64,000 nt of DNA from Betaproteobacteria bacterium (GTDB lineage: Bacteria; Pseudomonadota; Gammaproteobacteria; Burkholderiales; Rhodocyclaceae): the NCBI GenBank assembly GCA_009781175.1, contig WQYQ01000002.1:62001-126000 (forward strand). Direction: 5' to 3'. Positions 56,770 to 64,000 of the stretch are shown here, in pieces. How positions within the stretch are numbered: the stretch's first letter is position 1; each line of letters begins with the position of its first letter. Below the pieces are notes generated by a model. It saw only the letters and a program-made list of their open reading frames with translations, made no database searches and was not told the DNA's origin. The position numbers were made by a program, and so were the translations under genes.

Positions 56770-58001
56770 CGCAAGGCTCGGGCATGCCTTCCCTGAGGCT
56801 TGGGGAAGGCGGCCTGCTTCTTCTGCTCGGCACACTCGTCGCATTCGGCCCGCTTTCGATCGACCTCTACCTTCCCGCTTTGCCCGCGATCGCACGCGGC
56901 CTGGCGGCAAGCGCCGAAACGGTGCAGCTCTCGGTGACGGTTTTCCTCGCCGGCTTCTCGGCGGGAATGTTGTTCTACGGGCCTATATCCGACCGCTTCG
57001 GACGCCGCCGCATCGTGCTCTCGGGGATCGCGCTGTTCGTCCTCGCCACGCTCGCCTGCGCCTTCGCAAACAGCGCCACAAGCCTGATCGCGGCGCGCTT
57101 CCTGCAAGCCTTGGGCGGCGGCGCGGCATCGGTGCTCGCGCGCGCCGTGGCACGCGATGTGTACCCGCCCGTCGAAGCGCTACGCAAACTCTCGCAGATG
57201 GCAATGGTGACGGCGATTGCTCCCTTGCTTGCACCCGTCATCGGCAGCGGTGTACTCCTGTTCGGCGGATGGCGTGCAACCTTTGGCGTGCTGCTCGCAT
57301 GGGGAGCGATATGTTTGGTTGCGACCTGGACTTGTTTGCCTGAAACGCTACCGCCCGAACGTCGCGGCACCCTGAAAATCGGGCAAGCCTTCGCGGCCTA
57401 TGGCCAAATCCTCACGAATCCGGGCGCGCTCGGACTCATCCTCGCGGGCGGCGGTTCCTTTGCCGCCATGTTCGCCTACATCACGGCGGGGCCGTTCTAC
57501 TTCATCGAATTGAACCGGCTCAAACCGTATCAATACAGTCTGATTTTCGCGCTCAACGCGATCGGCATTTTTTGCGCCAATTATGCGAACAGCCGCTGGG
57601 TGCGCACCCAGGGCGCGCGTCGCTTGGCCGGCGCCGGTTGCGCGCTTGGCCTGCTCGCCGCCCTGTGCCTGCCGTTTCTCGTTGCGCAGCACAATCTTGC
57701 GGCGGTCATAGGCGCCCTGTTCTTCGTCGTCAGCGTCACCGGACTGCTCGGCGCGAATTGCGTCGGCTTGCTGATGCACGGCTTTCCGCGCAATGCGGGC
57801 GCGGCGGCGGCGCTGTTCGGCACCGGCCAATTCGGCCTCGGCATGCTCGCAAGCTGGGCGGTCAGCCACACGCACGACGGCACCGGCATGCCAATGGCCT
57901 GGGTCATGCTTGGCGCATCGGCCACCGCCGCGCTCGGTTTCACGCTGCACTGCATGCTGGCCGACCAGCGTTTCGCGCCGCACCCGGAAACGCGCGCCTG
58001 A
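56766..58001 (+). CDS. MFS transporter, Bcr/CflA drug-resistance family
   Basis: The 411-residue protein has about twelve hydrophobic segments and the MFS motif A variant PISDRFGRRRIVLSG after helix two. The DLYLPALPAIARGL segment after helix one is typical of Bcr/CflA efflux proteins (bicyclomycin, sulfonamide, chloramphenicol exporters). Its GTG 56766 start overlaps gabD by 4 nt; an ATG at 56784 (MPSLRLGEG) is an alternative. It is not expected to replace HpaX, because that family is a different MFS branch. Confidence 0.8.
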   Translation: MTQGSGMPSLRLGEGGLLLLLGTLVAFGPLSIDLYLPALPAIARGLAASAETVQLSVTVFLAGFSAGMLFYGPISDRFGRRRIVLSGIALFVLATLACAFANSATSLIAARFLQALGGGAASVLARAVARDVYPPVEALRKLSQMAMVTAIAPLLAPVIGSGVLLFGGWRATFGVLLAWGAICLVATWTCLPETLPPERRGTLKIGQAFAAYGQILTNPGALGLILAGGGSFAAMFAYITAGPFYFIELNRLKPYQYSLIFALNAIGIFCANYANSRWVRTQGARRLAGAGCALGLLAALCLPFLVAQHNLAAVIGALFFVVSVTGLLGANCVGLLMHGFPRNAGAAAALFGTGQFGLGMLASWAVSHTHDGTGMPMAWVMLGASATAALGFTLHCMLADQRFAPHPETRA

Positions 58002-58067
58002 TTCGGCCTGTCCATAGCAGGCGAAACACGTCAAAATTATGTGTTTCGCCTTTCAGCAGGTCCGCGC

Positions 58068-58826
58068 ATGAACACCTCTCCACTCCCTCCCGATCCGCTC
58101 ACCGCGCAGATTGCGCGCGACACTCAACTACAGGCCGCGCGGCTTGCCCAGGAAGCGTTCGCCACCGCCTTTCGTCTCGGCGCCGAGGCCCACTCGGACG
58201 AGCAGTTCCGCGCAAGCATCGCGCAGTTGGCGAGCCACCTGAACAAATGGGCGGGAATGGCGAACGCCGAAGAGCAGATTTTGCGACGTGTGCTATTACT
58301 GACGGGGATCGATCAGTGGGGGCTCGCCTACAGCCAGGTTTTCGGCGGCGCCGCGCTGGGCGGCATTACCGCGCTGATCGGCGCATTGCGCGAGCCGATC
58401 CGCATCGAAGACGAAGCGCACAGCCAGGAGTTATTCGAAACGGTGCGCAGCGACGAGGCCGCCGCATTCGACTTCAAGGTCGAATTGCGGCGCGCGCTGC
58501 ATCTGGCGCTGTGGCATTCGATGATCGCAAGCGAAGACCGCGACGAGGCGTTTGCGATTCTCCAGGCGCTCGGCGGAATGATGCTGGCATTGATCCGCGA
58601 AATGCCGAGCCTGGGCTGGCGTTTGATTGCCGATACGCTGGCGCTGATTCAAATCCGCTGCCTCAGCCATGCCCTCGCATCGCAAGGGCTCGCGCGCGAA
58701 ACCACGACGGAACTGTTTGGCGCATTGGCGCGCGACCTGCCCGAAAACGTGCGCCAAGCCGCGCTGCAAGCCGCAGCCGAAGCGGTGCTCGCTTGGCAGC
58801 AGGCGCAACGCGGCATGACGCATTGA
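58068..58826 (+). CDS. Protein of unknown function, mainly helical
   Basis: The 252-residue product (start ATG 58068) is rich in Ala, Leu, Glu and Gln and appears almost wholly alpha-helical. It has no signal peptide and no clear membrane helix, although GGAALGGITALIGAL is moderately hydrophobic. I recognise no family or motif. The gene stands alone, with short spacers on both sides, so context offers no function. Codon use agrees with neighbouring genes, which supports coding. Confidence 0.6.
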   Translation: MNTSPLPPDPLTAQIARDTQLQAARLAQEAFATAFRLGAEAHSDEQFRASIAQLASHLNKWAGMANAEEQILRRVLLLTGIDQWGLAYSQVFGGAALGGITALIGALREPIRIEDEAHSQELFETVRSDEAAAFDFKVELRRALHLALWHSMIASEDRDEAFAILQALGGMMLALIREMPSLGWRLIADTLALIQIRCLSHALASQGLARETTTELFGALARDLPENVRQAALQAAAEAVLAWQQAQRGMTH

Positions 58827-58877
58827 TCCGATCCTGGCGTGCGCTTGGCCGCAAGCGCATAGCCCGGTTAATGCACG

Positions 58878-59321
58878 TTATTTTTCCGCCTTTCCATGTA
58901 TGACCATGATGGTCTGCTGCATGAGGGCGCACAGCGTTTCTTTGCTATTTTTGACCGCAAACACCTCGGCTTTGGTGACGATCAGCGTCCTGCCGGGGCG
59001 GACCACTTCGCCGCGCGCAACGAGTTTCTCGCCGTCCGTCGGTGCGACAAGGTTTATCTTGTATTCGACGGTCAATACCGACGCGCTTTCAGGAACAACG
59101 CTCATCGCCGCATAGCCGGCGGCCGAATCGGCAATCATCCCGACCACCCCGCCATGCACGAAGCCGTGCTGCTGCTCGATGCCGTCCCAGTGCGGAACAT
59201 GGATTTCGGTGCGCCCGTGTTCAACGACCGGCAACACGGCTCGAATCAAATGCATCGCGCTTTGGCGATCGAAACTGGCTCTGACATGTTCGGCGAAGCG
59301 GGGATTGGCGATAGGGGTCAT
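58878..59321 (-). CDS. PaaI-type hotdog thioesterase
   Basis: The 147-residue hotdog-fold protein has the signature HGFVHGGVVGMIADSAAGYAA (split: HGGV near residue 55, with the catalytic Asp in ADSAAG) and the strand VEYKINLVAPTDGEKLVARGEV. Proteins of this type hydrolyse acyl- or aryl-CoA thioesters, for example hydroxyphenylacetyl-CoA in the PaaI case. A link to the nearby aromatic pathway is possible but unproven. The start is ATG 59321. Confidence 0.85.
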   Translation of the reverse strand: MTPIANPRFAEHVRASFDRQSAMHLIRAVLPVVEHGRTEIHVPHWDGIEQQHGFVHGGVVGMIADSAAGYAAMSVVPESASVLTVEYKINLVAPTDGEKLVARGEVVRPGRTLIVTKAEVFAVKNSKETLCALMQQTIMVIHGKAEK

Positions 59322-59360
59322 GGCGTCTCCAGATGGTCGATCAACTGTAATTTACGCCGG

Positions 59361-59948
59361 CTACTCGGCGAGGTCGCTCTCCGGCGCGACAGTCAACTTG
59401 GGTATGCGTGCCCGGCAATTTGCGTAGGCTTGCTCAACCCTGACCACAACGACCGCTTGAGCCATCGGCCAAGTCTCCCTGACCTCGGCGTCGGCCGGAA
59501 CGATCGCGGCCTTGCCATTGACACGCGCACGCCGCTGGTGCTGAAAATCCATGAAGAGCATGCCGATATGGGGATTTTCGGCAATATTCCCCAGGCTGTT
59601 GTAGAGGCCATTTCCCGGATAGTCCGGAAATACCAAATGGAATTCATCCACGACCCATACCGTGGGCAGAGGCTTCCCAAAGGTGGAATATTCCCGGCCG
59701 CGAAAGCTTGCATCGCAATGACCCTGCATACTGGCCGTCGCGATAAAGAAAAACTGCTGCGCCTCAATGAAACGCGCCAAGCCCGGAGAAATCCGGTCCC
59801 GGATCATTCCGCTGGCGGATGTTTCGTCCCACTGGTACGTGGACGGGAAACGTTCTCGCATGCGCAGCTCGCCGGAATGGCCCGAGCGGGAGTCCGTTAT
59901 AGACTCCCCGATTTGCAGCATATTCACCAGCTCACTGAACTTTCCCAT
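59361..59948 (-). CDS. Pyridoxamine 5'-phosphate oxidase-like flavoprotein
   Basis: The 195-residue protein has the split-barrel FMN-binding pattern: FIEAQQFFFIATASMQGHCDASFRG (about 60-84), VWVVDEFHLVFPDYPGNG, NPHIGMLFMDFQHQRRARVNG. It is probably an FMN-dependent oxidoreductase of unknown substrate and not the vitamin B6 enzyme itself. It diverges from the CGNR-type regulator at 60106, a pairing that suggests regulation. The start ATG 59948 is favoured by the gene arrangement. Confidence 0.75.
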   Translation of the reverse strand: MGKFSELVNMLQIGESITDSRSGHSGELRMRERFPSTYQWDETSASGMIRDRISPGLARFIEAQQFFFIATASMQGHCDASFRGREYSTFGKPLPTVWVVDEFHLVFPDYPGNGLYNSLGNIAENPHIGMLFMDFQHQRRARVNGKAAIVPADAEVRETWPMAQAVVVVRVEQAYANCRARIPKLTVAPESDLAE

Positions 59949-60105
59949 TCATTTTTCCTTTGGGTCGAATTTAGCCTGCCAAGTTTACGTAACCAATAAA
60001 ACCATCATTTAACCGTTATGAGTGCAGACTAAGCGCATGTTGCGTAACTTGTCAACACTTAGTTTGATAGTTACAATATCTCCCGCTTCGACGCTTGCTC
60101 ACTTT

Positions 60106-60714
60106 ATGTCGACAATGGATTCGCCCCCTCCTGCGGAACCTTATGTGCTCGCGGATCACCCCGCTCTGGATCTGCTGAATACCGTCGCTCTCATCAACGG
60201 GACGGCTTGTGACTATTTCCAGTCCGATGCTGACGTTCTGCGCTGGCTTGCCAGAATGGGCGTGCCGGCCTGTGTCGAAGCGGGAGCGCTAGAGGAAGGC
60301 GAAGTGCTCAGGAGCGCGCGGACATTGCGCGAAGTCGTGCGGACACTGGTTATCCGCCGCAAGGCGGGCGAAGCTGGAAATTACGCGGCTTTGAATGACT
60401 ATCTGACCAAATGCCCGAGTTATCTTCAGCTCAGAGCGGTTTCCGCAACCGGGTTGGAGGTGGAGCGCCGCGCCGCTGGACTCACGCCGGAAAGCCTGCT
60501 CGCGCCCCTGGCCGAGGCGGCAGCTGAGTTACTCGCGCACGGCGATTTTTCCTTGGTGAAACATTGCGAGCACTCGGATTGCATGCTGTGGTTTTACGAC
60601 CGAACGAAATCGCATCGGCGCCGCTGGTGCAGTATGTCTTTGTGCGGGAACCGGCATAAGGTCGCCGAATTTCGCAAGCGTCAGGCACAAGTGACGCGTA
60701 CTGGTTTGGACTGA
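60106..60714 (+). CDS. CGNR zinc-finger / ABATE-domain transcriptional regulator
   Basis: The 202-residue protein combines an N-terminal ABATE-like domain (LADHPALDLLNTVALING, about 14-31) with a C-terminal CGNR zinc finger: CEHSDCMLWFYDRTKSHRRR, then WCSMSLCGNRHKVAEF with the CGNR motif. Such proteins are treaded-helix regulators that control adjacent genes. The start is ATG 60106 (MSTMDSPP) or ATG 60115; the open frame upstream to 60022 is a less conserved extension. It lies 157 bp from the divergent flavoprotein gene. Confidence 0.85.
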   Translation: MSTMDSPPPAEPYVLADHPALDLLNTVALINGTACDYFQSDADVLRWLARMGVPACVEAGALEEGEVLRSARTLREVVRTLVIRRKAGEAGNYAALNDYLTKCPSYLQLRAVSATGLEVERRAAGLTPESLLAPLAEAAAELLAHGDFSLVKHCEHSDCMLWFYDRTKSHRRRWCSMSLCGNRHKVAEFRKRQAQVTRTGLD

Positions 60715-60719
60715 ATCCG

Positions 60720-61274
60720 ATGGCCCTTAAATCGACAATTTTCAAAGCGACGCTACAGATCTCGGATCTCGACCGTCACTACTATGCCGAGCATGCGCTG
60801 ACGATCGCGCGGCATCCGTCCGAAACCGATGAACGCATGATGGTGCGGCTCGCCGCATTCGCGCTCAACGCCAGTGAACGGCTCGAATTTGGGAAAGGGC
60901 TTTCCACCGACGATGAGCCAGATTTATGGCAGCGAGATTTGACCGGCGCAATCGAAACCTGGATCGAGGTCGGCCTGCCGGACGAGCGGCGCCTGCGCAA
61001 GGCGAGCGGACGCGCCGCGGCTGTCAAGCTTTACGCCTACGGTGGCCGTGCGGCCGAAGTGTGGTGGGACAACAATGCGCGCGAGCTGAACAAGCTCGAC
61101 AAACTCAGCGCGTTTTTCCTTGACGCGGAAACGACGAGCGCGCTGACGGCGCTTGCCGAGCGCACGATGCAGTTGCAGGCGATGCTGCAAGACGGCGAGC
61201 TGTGGCTGTCGGCGGCCGACGGGCGCGCGGTCAAAATCGCGCCCGCCGTGTGGAAAAAATCGTCCGCTATCTGA
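60720..61274 (+). CDS. yaeQ: YaeQ family protein
   Basis: The 184-residue protein starts MALKSTIFKATLQISDLDRH and contains HPSETDERMMVRLAAFALNA, GLSTDDEPDLWQRDLTG and WIEVGLPDERRLRKAS, the hallmark segments of YaeQ. YaeQ has a PD-(D/E)XK-like nuclease fold without a firmly known function; it was once linked to RfaH suppression. It lies 5 nt after the CGNR gene and overlaps the convergent gene by 8 nt. Confidence 0.93.
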   Translation: MALKSTIFKATLQISDLDRHYYAEHALTIARHPSETDERMMVRLAAFALNASERLEFGKGLSTDDEPDLWQRDLTGAIETWIEVGLPDERRLRKASGRAAAVKLYAYGGRAAEVWWDNNARELNKLDKLSAFFLDAETTSALTALAERTMQLQAMLQDGELWLSAADGRAVKIAPAVWKKSSAI

Positions 61275-62136
61275 CGGTGTAGCCACGCCCATCCATGCAG
61301 GCGCTCATGGCGCGGCCGTACTCCGAGCGGTGCGCATCGACCTCACCCGGACTGCCGGATTGCGGCCGTGTCGGGTCGAAGCCGCTTTGCCCGACCGCCC
61401 ATTCGTGGCACTCGAAATGGTCGCGGTCCTGCTGCTCCACGCTCTGCCCGGCGCGCGGATAGATGAACGGCTGCCCGAGCGTGCTCGGCACGCCTTGCTG
61501 CTGCGTCATCATCGCGCCTTCCGGCGGCGCGACGACGACATAACCGGGCCCGGCGGGATTCGCGGTGTAAAACACGTCGTTCGCGACAAAGAACGTGCTT
61601 TGGCCAAACGGCATCACAGCATAGGCGGGCGGCAGGACCGGAACGACGATCCCGATCGGCGGCGCAACCACGGTAAAGCCGACGCCATAGGGGCGATACC
61701 AGACGCCGCCGGCCCAGAAATAGTTCACCCCGCCCCACACGACAACACGGTGCTGGGGCAGCGTCCGCACGACATAGCCGGGCCTGGGATAGCGCGTGGG
61801 CACACCATAGCGCGGCCCCCAATAGCGCTGATTGCTCCAACCCGGTCCGCCGGGCCCGGGCGGTCTCCCGCGCCAATCCGATCCGCCGCGCCCCGGCTGC
61901 CCCGAGCTCCAATCCGGTCTGCCTCGATCGGGCGGCCCGCCGCGTTGTCCCGATCCGCCGCCACGCCAATCCGACCCGCCGCGCCCAGGCGGTCCTCCGC
62001 GATCAGCCGACATACCGCGGCCATCGGAACCCCGTTCACCGCGCACTTGCTGCGGATCGGCCAGAACCGACACACTCATCCCCGCGATCAGCGCGGCAAG
62101 CGAGCAACGCGCAAAAATTTGCAGCAAGCCTGTCAT
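61267..62136 (-). CDS. Exported Gly/Arg-rich protein with C-terminal FECHxWAVxQSGFDP motif
   Basis: The 289-residue precursor has a signal peptide (MTGLLQIFARCSLAALIAGMSVSVLA, cleavage near 26). A low-complexity region rich in Gly, Arg, Pro, Ser and Asp follows (about 30-100), then an aromatic, Tyr/Pro/Val-rich region like DUF6515-type outer proteins (VVVWGGVNYFWAGGVWYRPY). The C-terminus has DHFECHEWAVGQSGFDPTR and MSACMDGRGYTVR, shared with the next gene. The start ATG 62136, behind CCAAGGAGACG, is much better supported than one 18 codons upstream. Function is unknown; secretion to the periplasm or cell surface is likely. Confidence 0.8.
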   Translation of the reverse strand: MTGLLQIFARCSLAALIAGMSVSVLADPQQVRGERGSDGRGMSADRGGPPGRGGSDWRGGGSGQRGGPPDRGRPDWSSGQPGRGGSDWRGRPPGPGGPGWSNQRYWGPRYGVPTRYPRPGYVVRTLPQHRVVVWGGVNYFWAGGVWYRPYGVGFTVVAPPIGIVVPVLPPAYAVMPFGQSTFFVANDVFYTANPAGPGYVVVAPPEGAMMTQQQGVPSTLGQPFIYPRAGQSVEQQDRDHFECHEWAVGQSGFDPTRPQSGSPGEVDAHRSEYGRAMSACMDGRGYTVR

Positions 62137-62161
62137 TTTCGTCTCCTTGGGATGCACCAAT

Positions 62162-62737
62162 TCACCTGACCGTATAACCGCGGCCTTCAAGGCAGGCGCC
62201 CAGCGCGCGGCGATAGCTGTCGGCGCGTTGATTGAGTTGGCTCAATTGCATATTGCCGCGGTTGTTCATGGCATCTTCGGTACGCTGGGCCGCGGCTTGG
62301 CGCGCCGAATCGGACGCCGCACCGAGCAAGCCACCGATCGCCAATCCGGCCAGTGCCCCACCGCCGGCATTGCGCGGATTGCTGACCGCCGCGCCGATTA
62401 TGGCGCCGGTAATGCCAAGCGCCGCGGTATCCGTGCCCACGGGCGGATTGGGTTCGACACGCACGCTCGCAGGCGGAGCGACTTCGTTCATGTTCATCCG
62501 GCCGGGGTCGAACCCGCTTTGCGCAACGGCCCAGTTATGGCACTCGAAGCGGTCGCGCCGCTGTTGATAGTCCGATTGCCCATTGCGCGGATAAGCGGCC
62601 ACATCGACCTGCGGCAAGGCTGGCGCCTGCATGACCGGCATGGGTTGAGGCGGAGCCGTCACGCAGCCCGCCAACAAGAGCAAACCCATGGCGCAGGAAA
62701 TACCCACGGGTATAGAACGATAAAAAACGTTTTCCAT
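62162..62737 (-). CDS. Lipoprotein with glycine-zipper region and shared C-terminal motif
   Basis: The 191-residue protein begins with a lipoprotein signal (start ATG 62737), with lipobox LLAGC near residue 25. It contains DRFECHNWAVAQSGFDPGR (about 62-80), a glycine-zipper-like hydrophobic segment (GITGAIIGAAVSNPRNAGGG and ALAGLAIGGLLGAAS), and ends SYRRALGACLEGRGYTVR. The ECH and C-GRGYTVR parts also occur in the protein encoded just downstream. The two are probably cotranscribed (25-nt gap). Function is unknown; the glycine zipper suggests outer membrane association. Confidence 0.8.
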   Translation of the reverse strand: MENVFYRSIPVGISCAMGLLLLAGCVTAPPQPMPVMQAPALPQVDVAAYPRNGQSDYQQRRDRFECHNWAVAQSGFDPGRMNMNEVAPPASVRVEPNPPVGTDTAALGITGAIIGAAVSNPRNAGGGALAGLAIGGLLGAASDSARQAAAQRTEDAMNNRGNMQLSQLNQRADSYRRALGACLEGRGYTVR

Positions 62738-62943
62738 ATTCGCACTCCGGCACAAAGCCGGTGATCCGGCGCATACGAAAATCATCGCCCAACTCCTTGT
62801 TGCCGTGCTTAGGATAGGGTTTCGATTTGTGTCGCGCTTTCCGGCTCACACCGCAGCTCAAAAAGCTGGTCAGGCAGCATCTGATGCAGAACCCGCGACG
62901 CGCTTGGCGGTGTCAATGGCGTGTAGCACCCCTCGCGCGGTGA

Positions 62944-64000
62944 TCAATGCCAGATCCCGAGCAACCCCATCGCCATCCGCACCAATCCGAACGCCAGCCA
63001 GTTCGCGATCCGGCGCAAGCGCGGCGCGCGGCGCCAATCTTTCGCGAGCAACTCCCGGGCGCCGGCATCCATCGCATCGGCCAGGCTGGATCGGAGGCGA
63101 CAGGTAAAAACTTTGTTACGCACCACCACGTTCGCCTCGCGCGCAAGCAGCAGACTGAAGGGGTCGATATTCGAAGAACCGACGGTTGCCCAGTCTTCGT
63201 CGACCACCCCGACCTTGGCGTGCAGGAAACTGGTGTGATACTCGAAAATCCGCACCCCGCCAGACAACAAATGCGAGTACAGCGCGCGCGAGGCGTAGTG
63301 CAGCAGCGCGTATTCAACCCGGCCTTGCAACAGCAGCACAACGTTCGCGCCACGCTGCGCCGCATCGATCAGCGCCTGGCGAAAGCGCCGTCCGGGCAGA
63401 AAGTACGCGCATGCGATCAACACCTCGCTGCGCGCGCCCTCGATCGCTGCGAGATAAGCCTCCTCGATCGAACGGCGATGGCGCAGATTGTCGCGCACGA
63501 TGAAAGCCGCGCGCATATCGCCCACGCGCACAAGCCGCGGACGCTGCACATAGCGCCACGGCGGCCGCTCGCGTAACGTCGCCCAGCCCAACATCCACCA
63601 GAGGCGATAGGTGTTGTGATAGATCGGGCCAAGCAAGGGCCCCTCGATCTTCACCGCATAATCGAAACGCGGCGGAATATGGCCCGGCGTATTCTGATCG
63701 TCGATGATATTGATGCCACCGACGAAAGCCACTGCGGCATCGATGACCGCGACTTTACGATGCAGGCGGCGCAAGCGGCGGCGCGGGAAACTCAGAGAGC
63801 GGATTTCGCGCCGGTAAATCAGCACTTCGACCCCCGCCGCGCTGAGTTCCGGCAAGGTGTCGACAACGAAATGGCGCCCGCCAAAACCATCGACCATCAC
63901 GCAAACCTTGACCCCGCGCGCGGCCGCGCGCTTGAGCGCCGTCGTAATCAGATCGGCGCTCTCATCCTTCTCGTAGATATAGGTTTGCAGATGGATTTCG
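62944..64000 (-). CDS. Cardiolipin synthase / phospholipase D family (ClsB-like), N-terminus cut by window edge
   Basis: At least 351 codons are present, open to the window end, so the start lies outside. Two HKD motifs typical of the phospholipase D superfamily are seen: HRKVAVID followed by GGINI, and HAKVGVVD followed by GSSNIDPFS. The first visible residues EIHLQTYIYEKDE also match the family. Such enzymes condense phosphatidylglycerol or phosphatidylethanolamine to make cardiolipin in the inner membrane. A hydrophobic C-terminus (WLAFGLVRMAMGLLGIW) may be a membrane anchor. ClsB (YbhO) is the closest type; ClsC is possible. Confidence 0.88.
   Translation of the reverse strand, partial: EIHLQTYIYEKDESADLITTALKRAAARGVKVCVMVDGFGGRHFVVDTLPELSAAGVEVLIYRREIRSLSFPRRRLRRLHRKVAVIDAAVAFVGGINIIDDQNTPGHIPPRFDYAVKIEGPLLGPIYHNTYRLWWMLGWATLRERPPWRYVQRPRLVRVGDMRAAFIVRDNLRHRRSIEEAYLAAIEGARSEVLIACAYFLPGRRFRQALIDAAQRGANVVLLLQGRVEYALLHYASRALYSHLLSGGVRIFEYHTSFLHAKVGVVDEDWATVGSSNIDPFSLLLAREANVVVRNKVFTCRLRSSLADAMDAGARELLAKDWRRAPRLRRIANWLAFGLVRMAMGLLGIWH

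Noticed and set aside
55117-56910. 597-codon minus-strand open frame
   Set aside because: It lies antisense to gabD, whose catalytic residues are intact. The product resembles nothing and has the composition of a shadow frame.
62944-63900. Cardiolipin synthase gene starting at the ATG at 63900
   Set aside because: The frame continues upstream to the window end with conserved residues (EIHLQTYIYEKDE), so this Met is internal.

Overview
The window is about 64 kb of GC-rich chromosome from a Gram-negative bacterium, most likely a betaproteobacterium of the Rhodocyclales/Nitrosomonadales type. The evidence is the rpe-gph-trpEGD order, a complete dcw cluster ending in lpxC, the coaE-zapD-yacG set, and a capacity for aromatic catabolism. 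No species can be named from the sequence alone. No tRNA, rRNA, CRISPR array, prophage or insertion-sequence transposase was recognised.

Layout. 1-4456 (minus): rpe-gph-trpE-trpG-trpD, with trpD cut by the window edge and a MITE-like repeat between rpe and gph. 4620-5633 (plus): a lone AT-rich gene resembling a family 2 glycosyltransferase, probably acquired. 5611-9693 (minus): argJ and secA; dciA diverges from secA. 10244-28286 (minus): a small membrane protein, then lpxC and the dcw cluster, transcribed as mraZ-rsmH-ftsL-ftsI-murE-murF-mraY-murD-ftsW-murG-murC-ddl-ftsQ-ftsA-ftsZ-lpxC, with mostly 4-nt overlaps. A sigma70-type promoter overlapping four 10-bp-spaced MraZ boxes precedes it. 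28667-29052: RNase P RNA. 29091-30449: qmcA/nfeD membrane-stability pair. 30568-39413: housekeeping genes (HD-GYP phosphodiesterase, purC, DUF2189 protein, SPOR protein, coaE, zapD, yacG, Nudix-TMP synthase fusion, DUF815 ATPase, mltA).

39512-56769 is the most interesting part: a self-contained homoprotocatechuate / 4-hydroxyphenylacetate (4-HPA) catabolic island. It has the two Hpa-type regulators (hpaR MarR, hpaA AraC), the full meta-cleavage route (hpaG1, G2, E, D, F, H, I) and a succinate-semialdehyde dehydrogenase. The usual flavin hydroxylase HpaBC and the MFS permease HpaX are absent from the cluster. In their places are a six-gene diiron phenol-hydroxylase-type monooxygenase (dmpKLMNOP-like) and a three-gene TRAP transporter. 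The inference is a 4-HPA pathway in which both entry steps, uptake and ring hydroxylation, have been replaced by non-homologous systems. A near-identical motif lies upstream of both the monooxygenase and the TRAP operon, in opposite orientations, and may be the common HpaA site. MITE-like repeats sit inside both of these operons.

56766-64000: an MFS drug transporter, an unrecognised helical protein, a PaaI-type thioesterase, a divergent pair (PNPOx-family flavoprotein and CGNR zinc-finger regulator), yaeQ, two exported proteins sharing C-terminal motifs, and a cardiolipin synthase gene cut by the window end.
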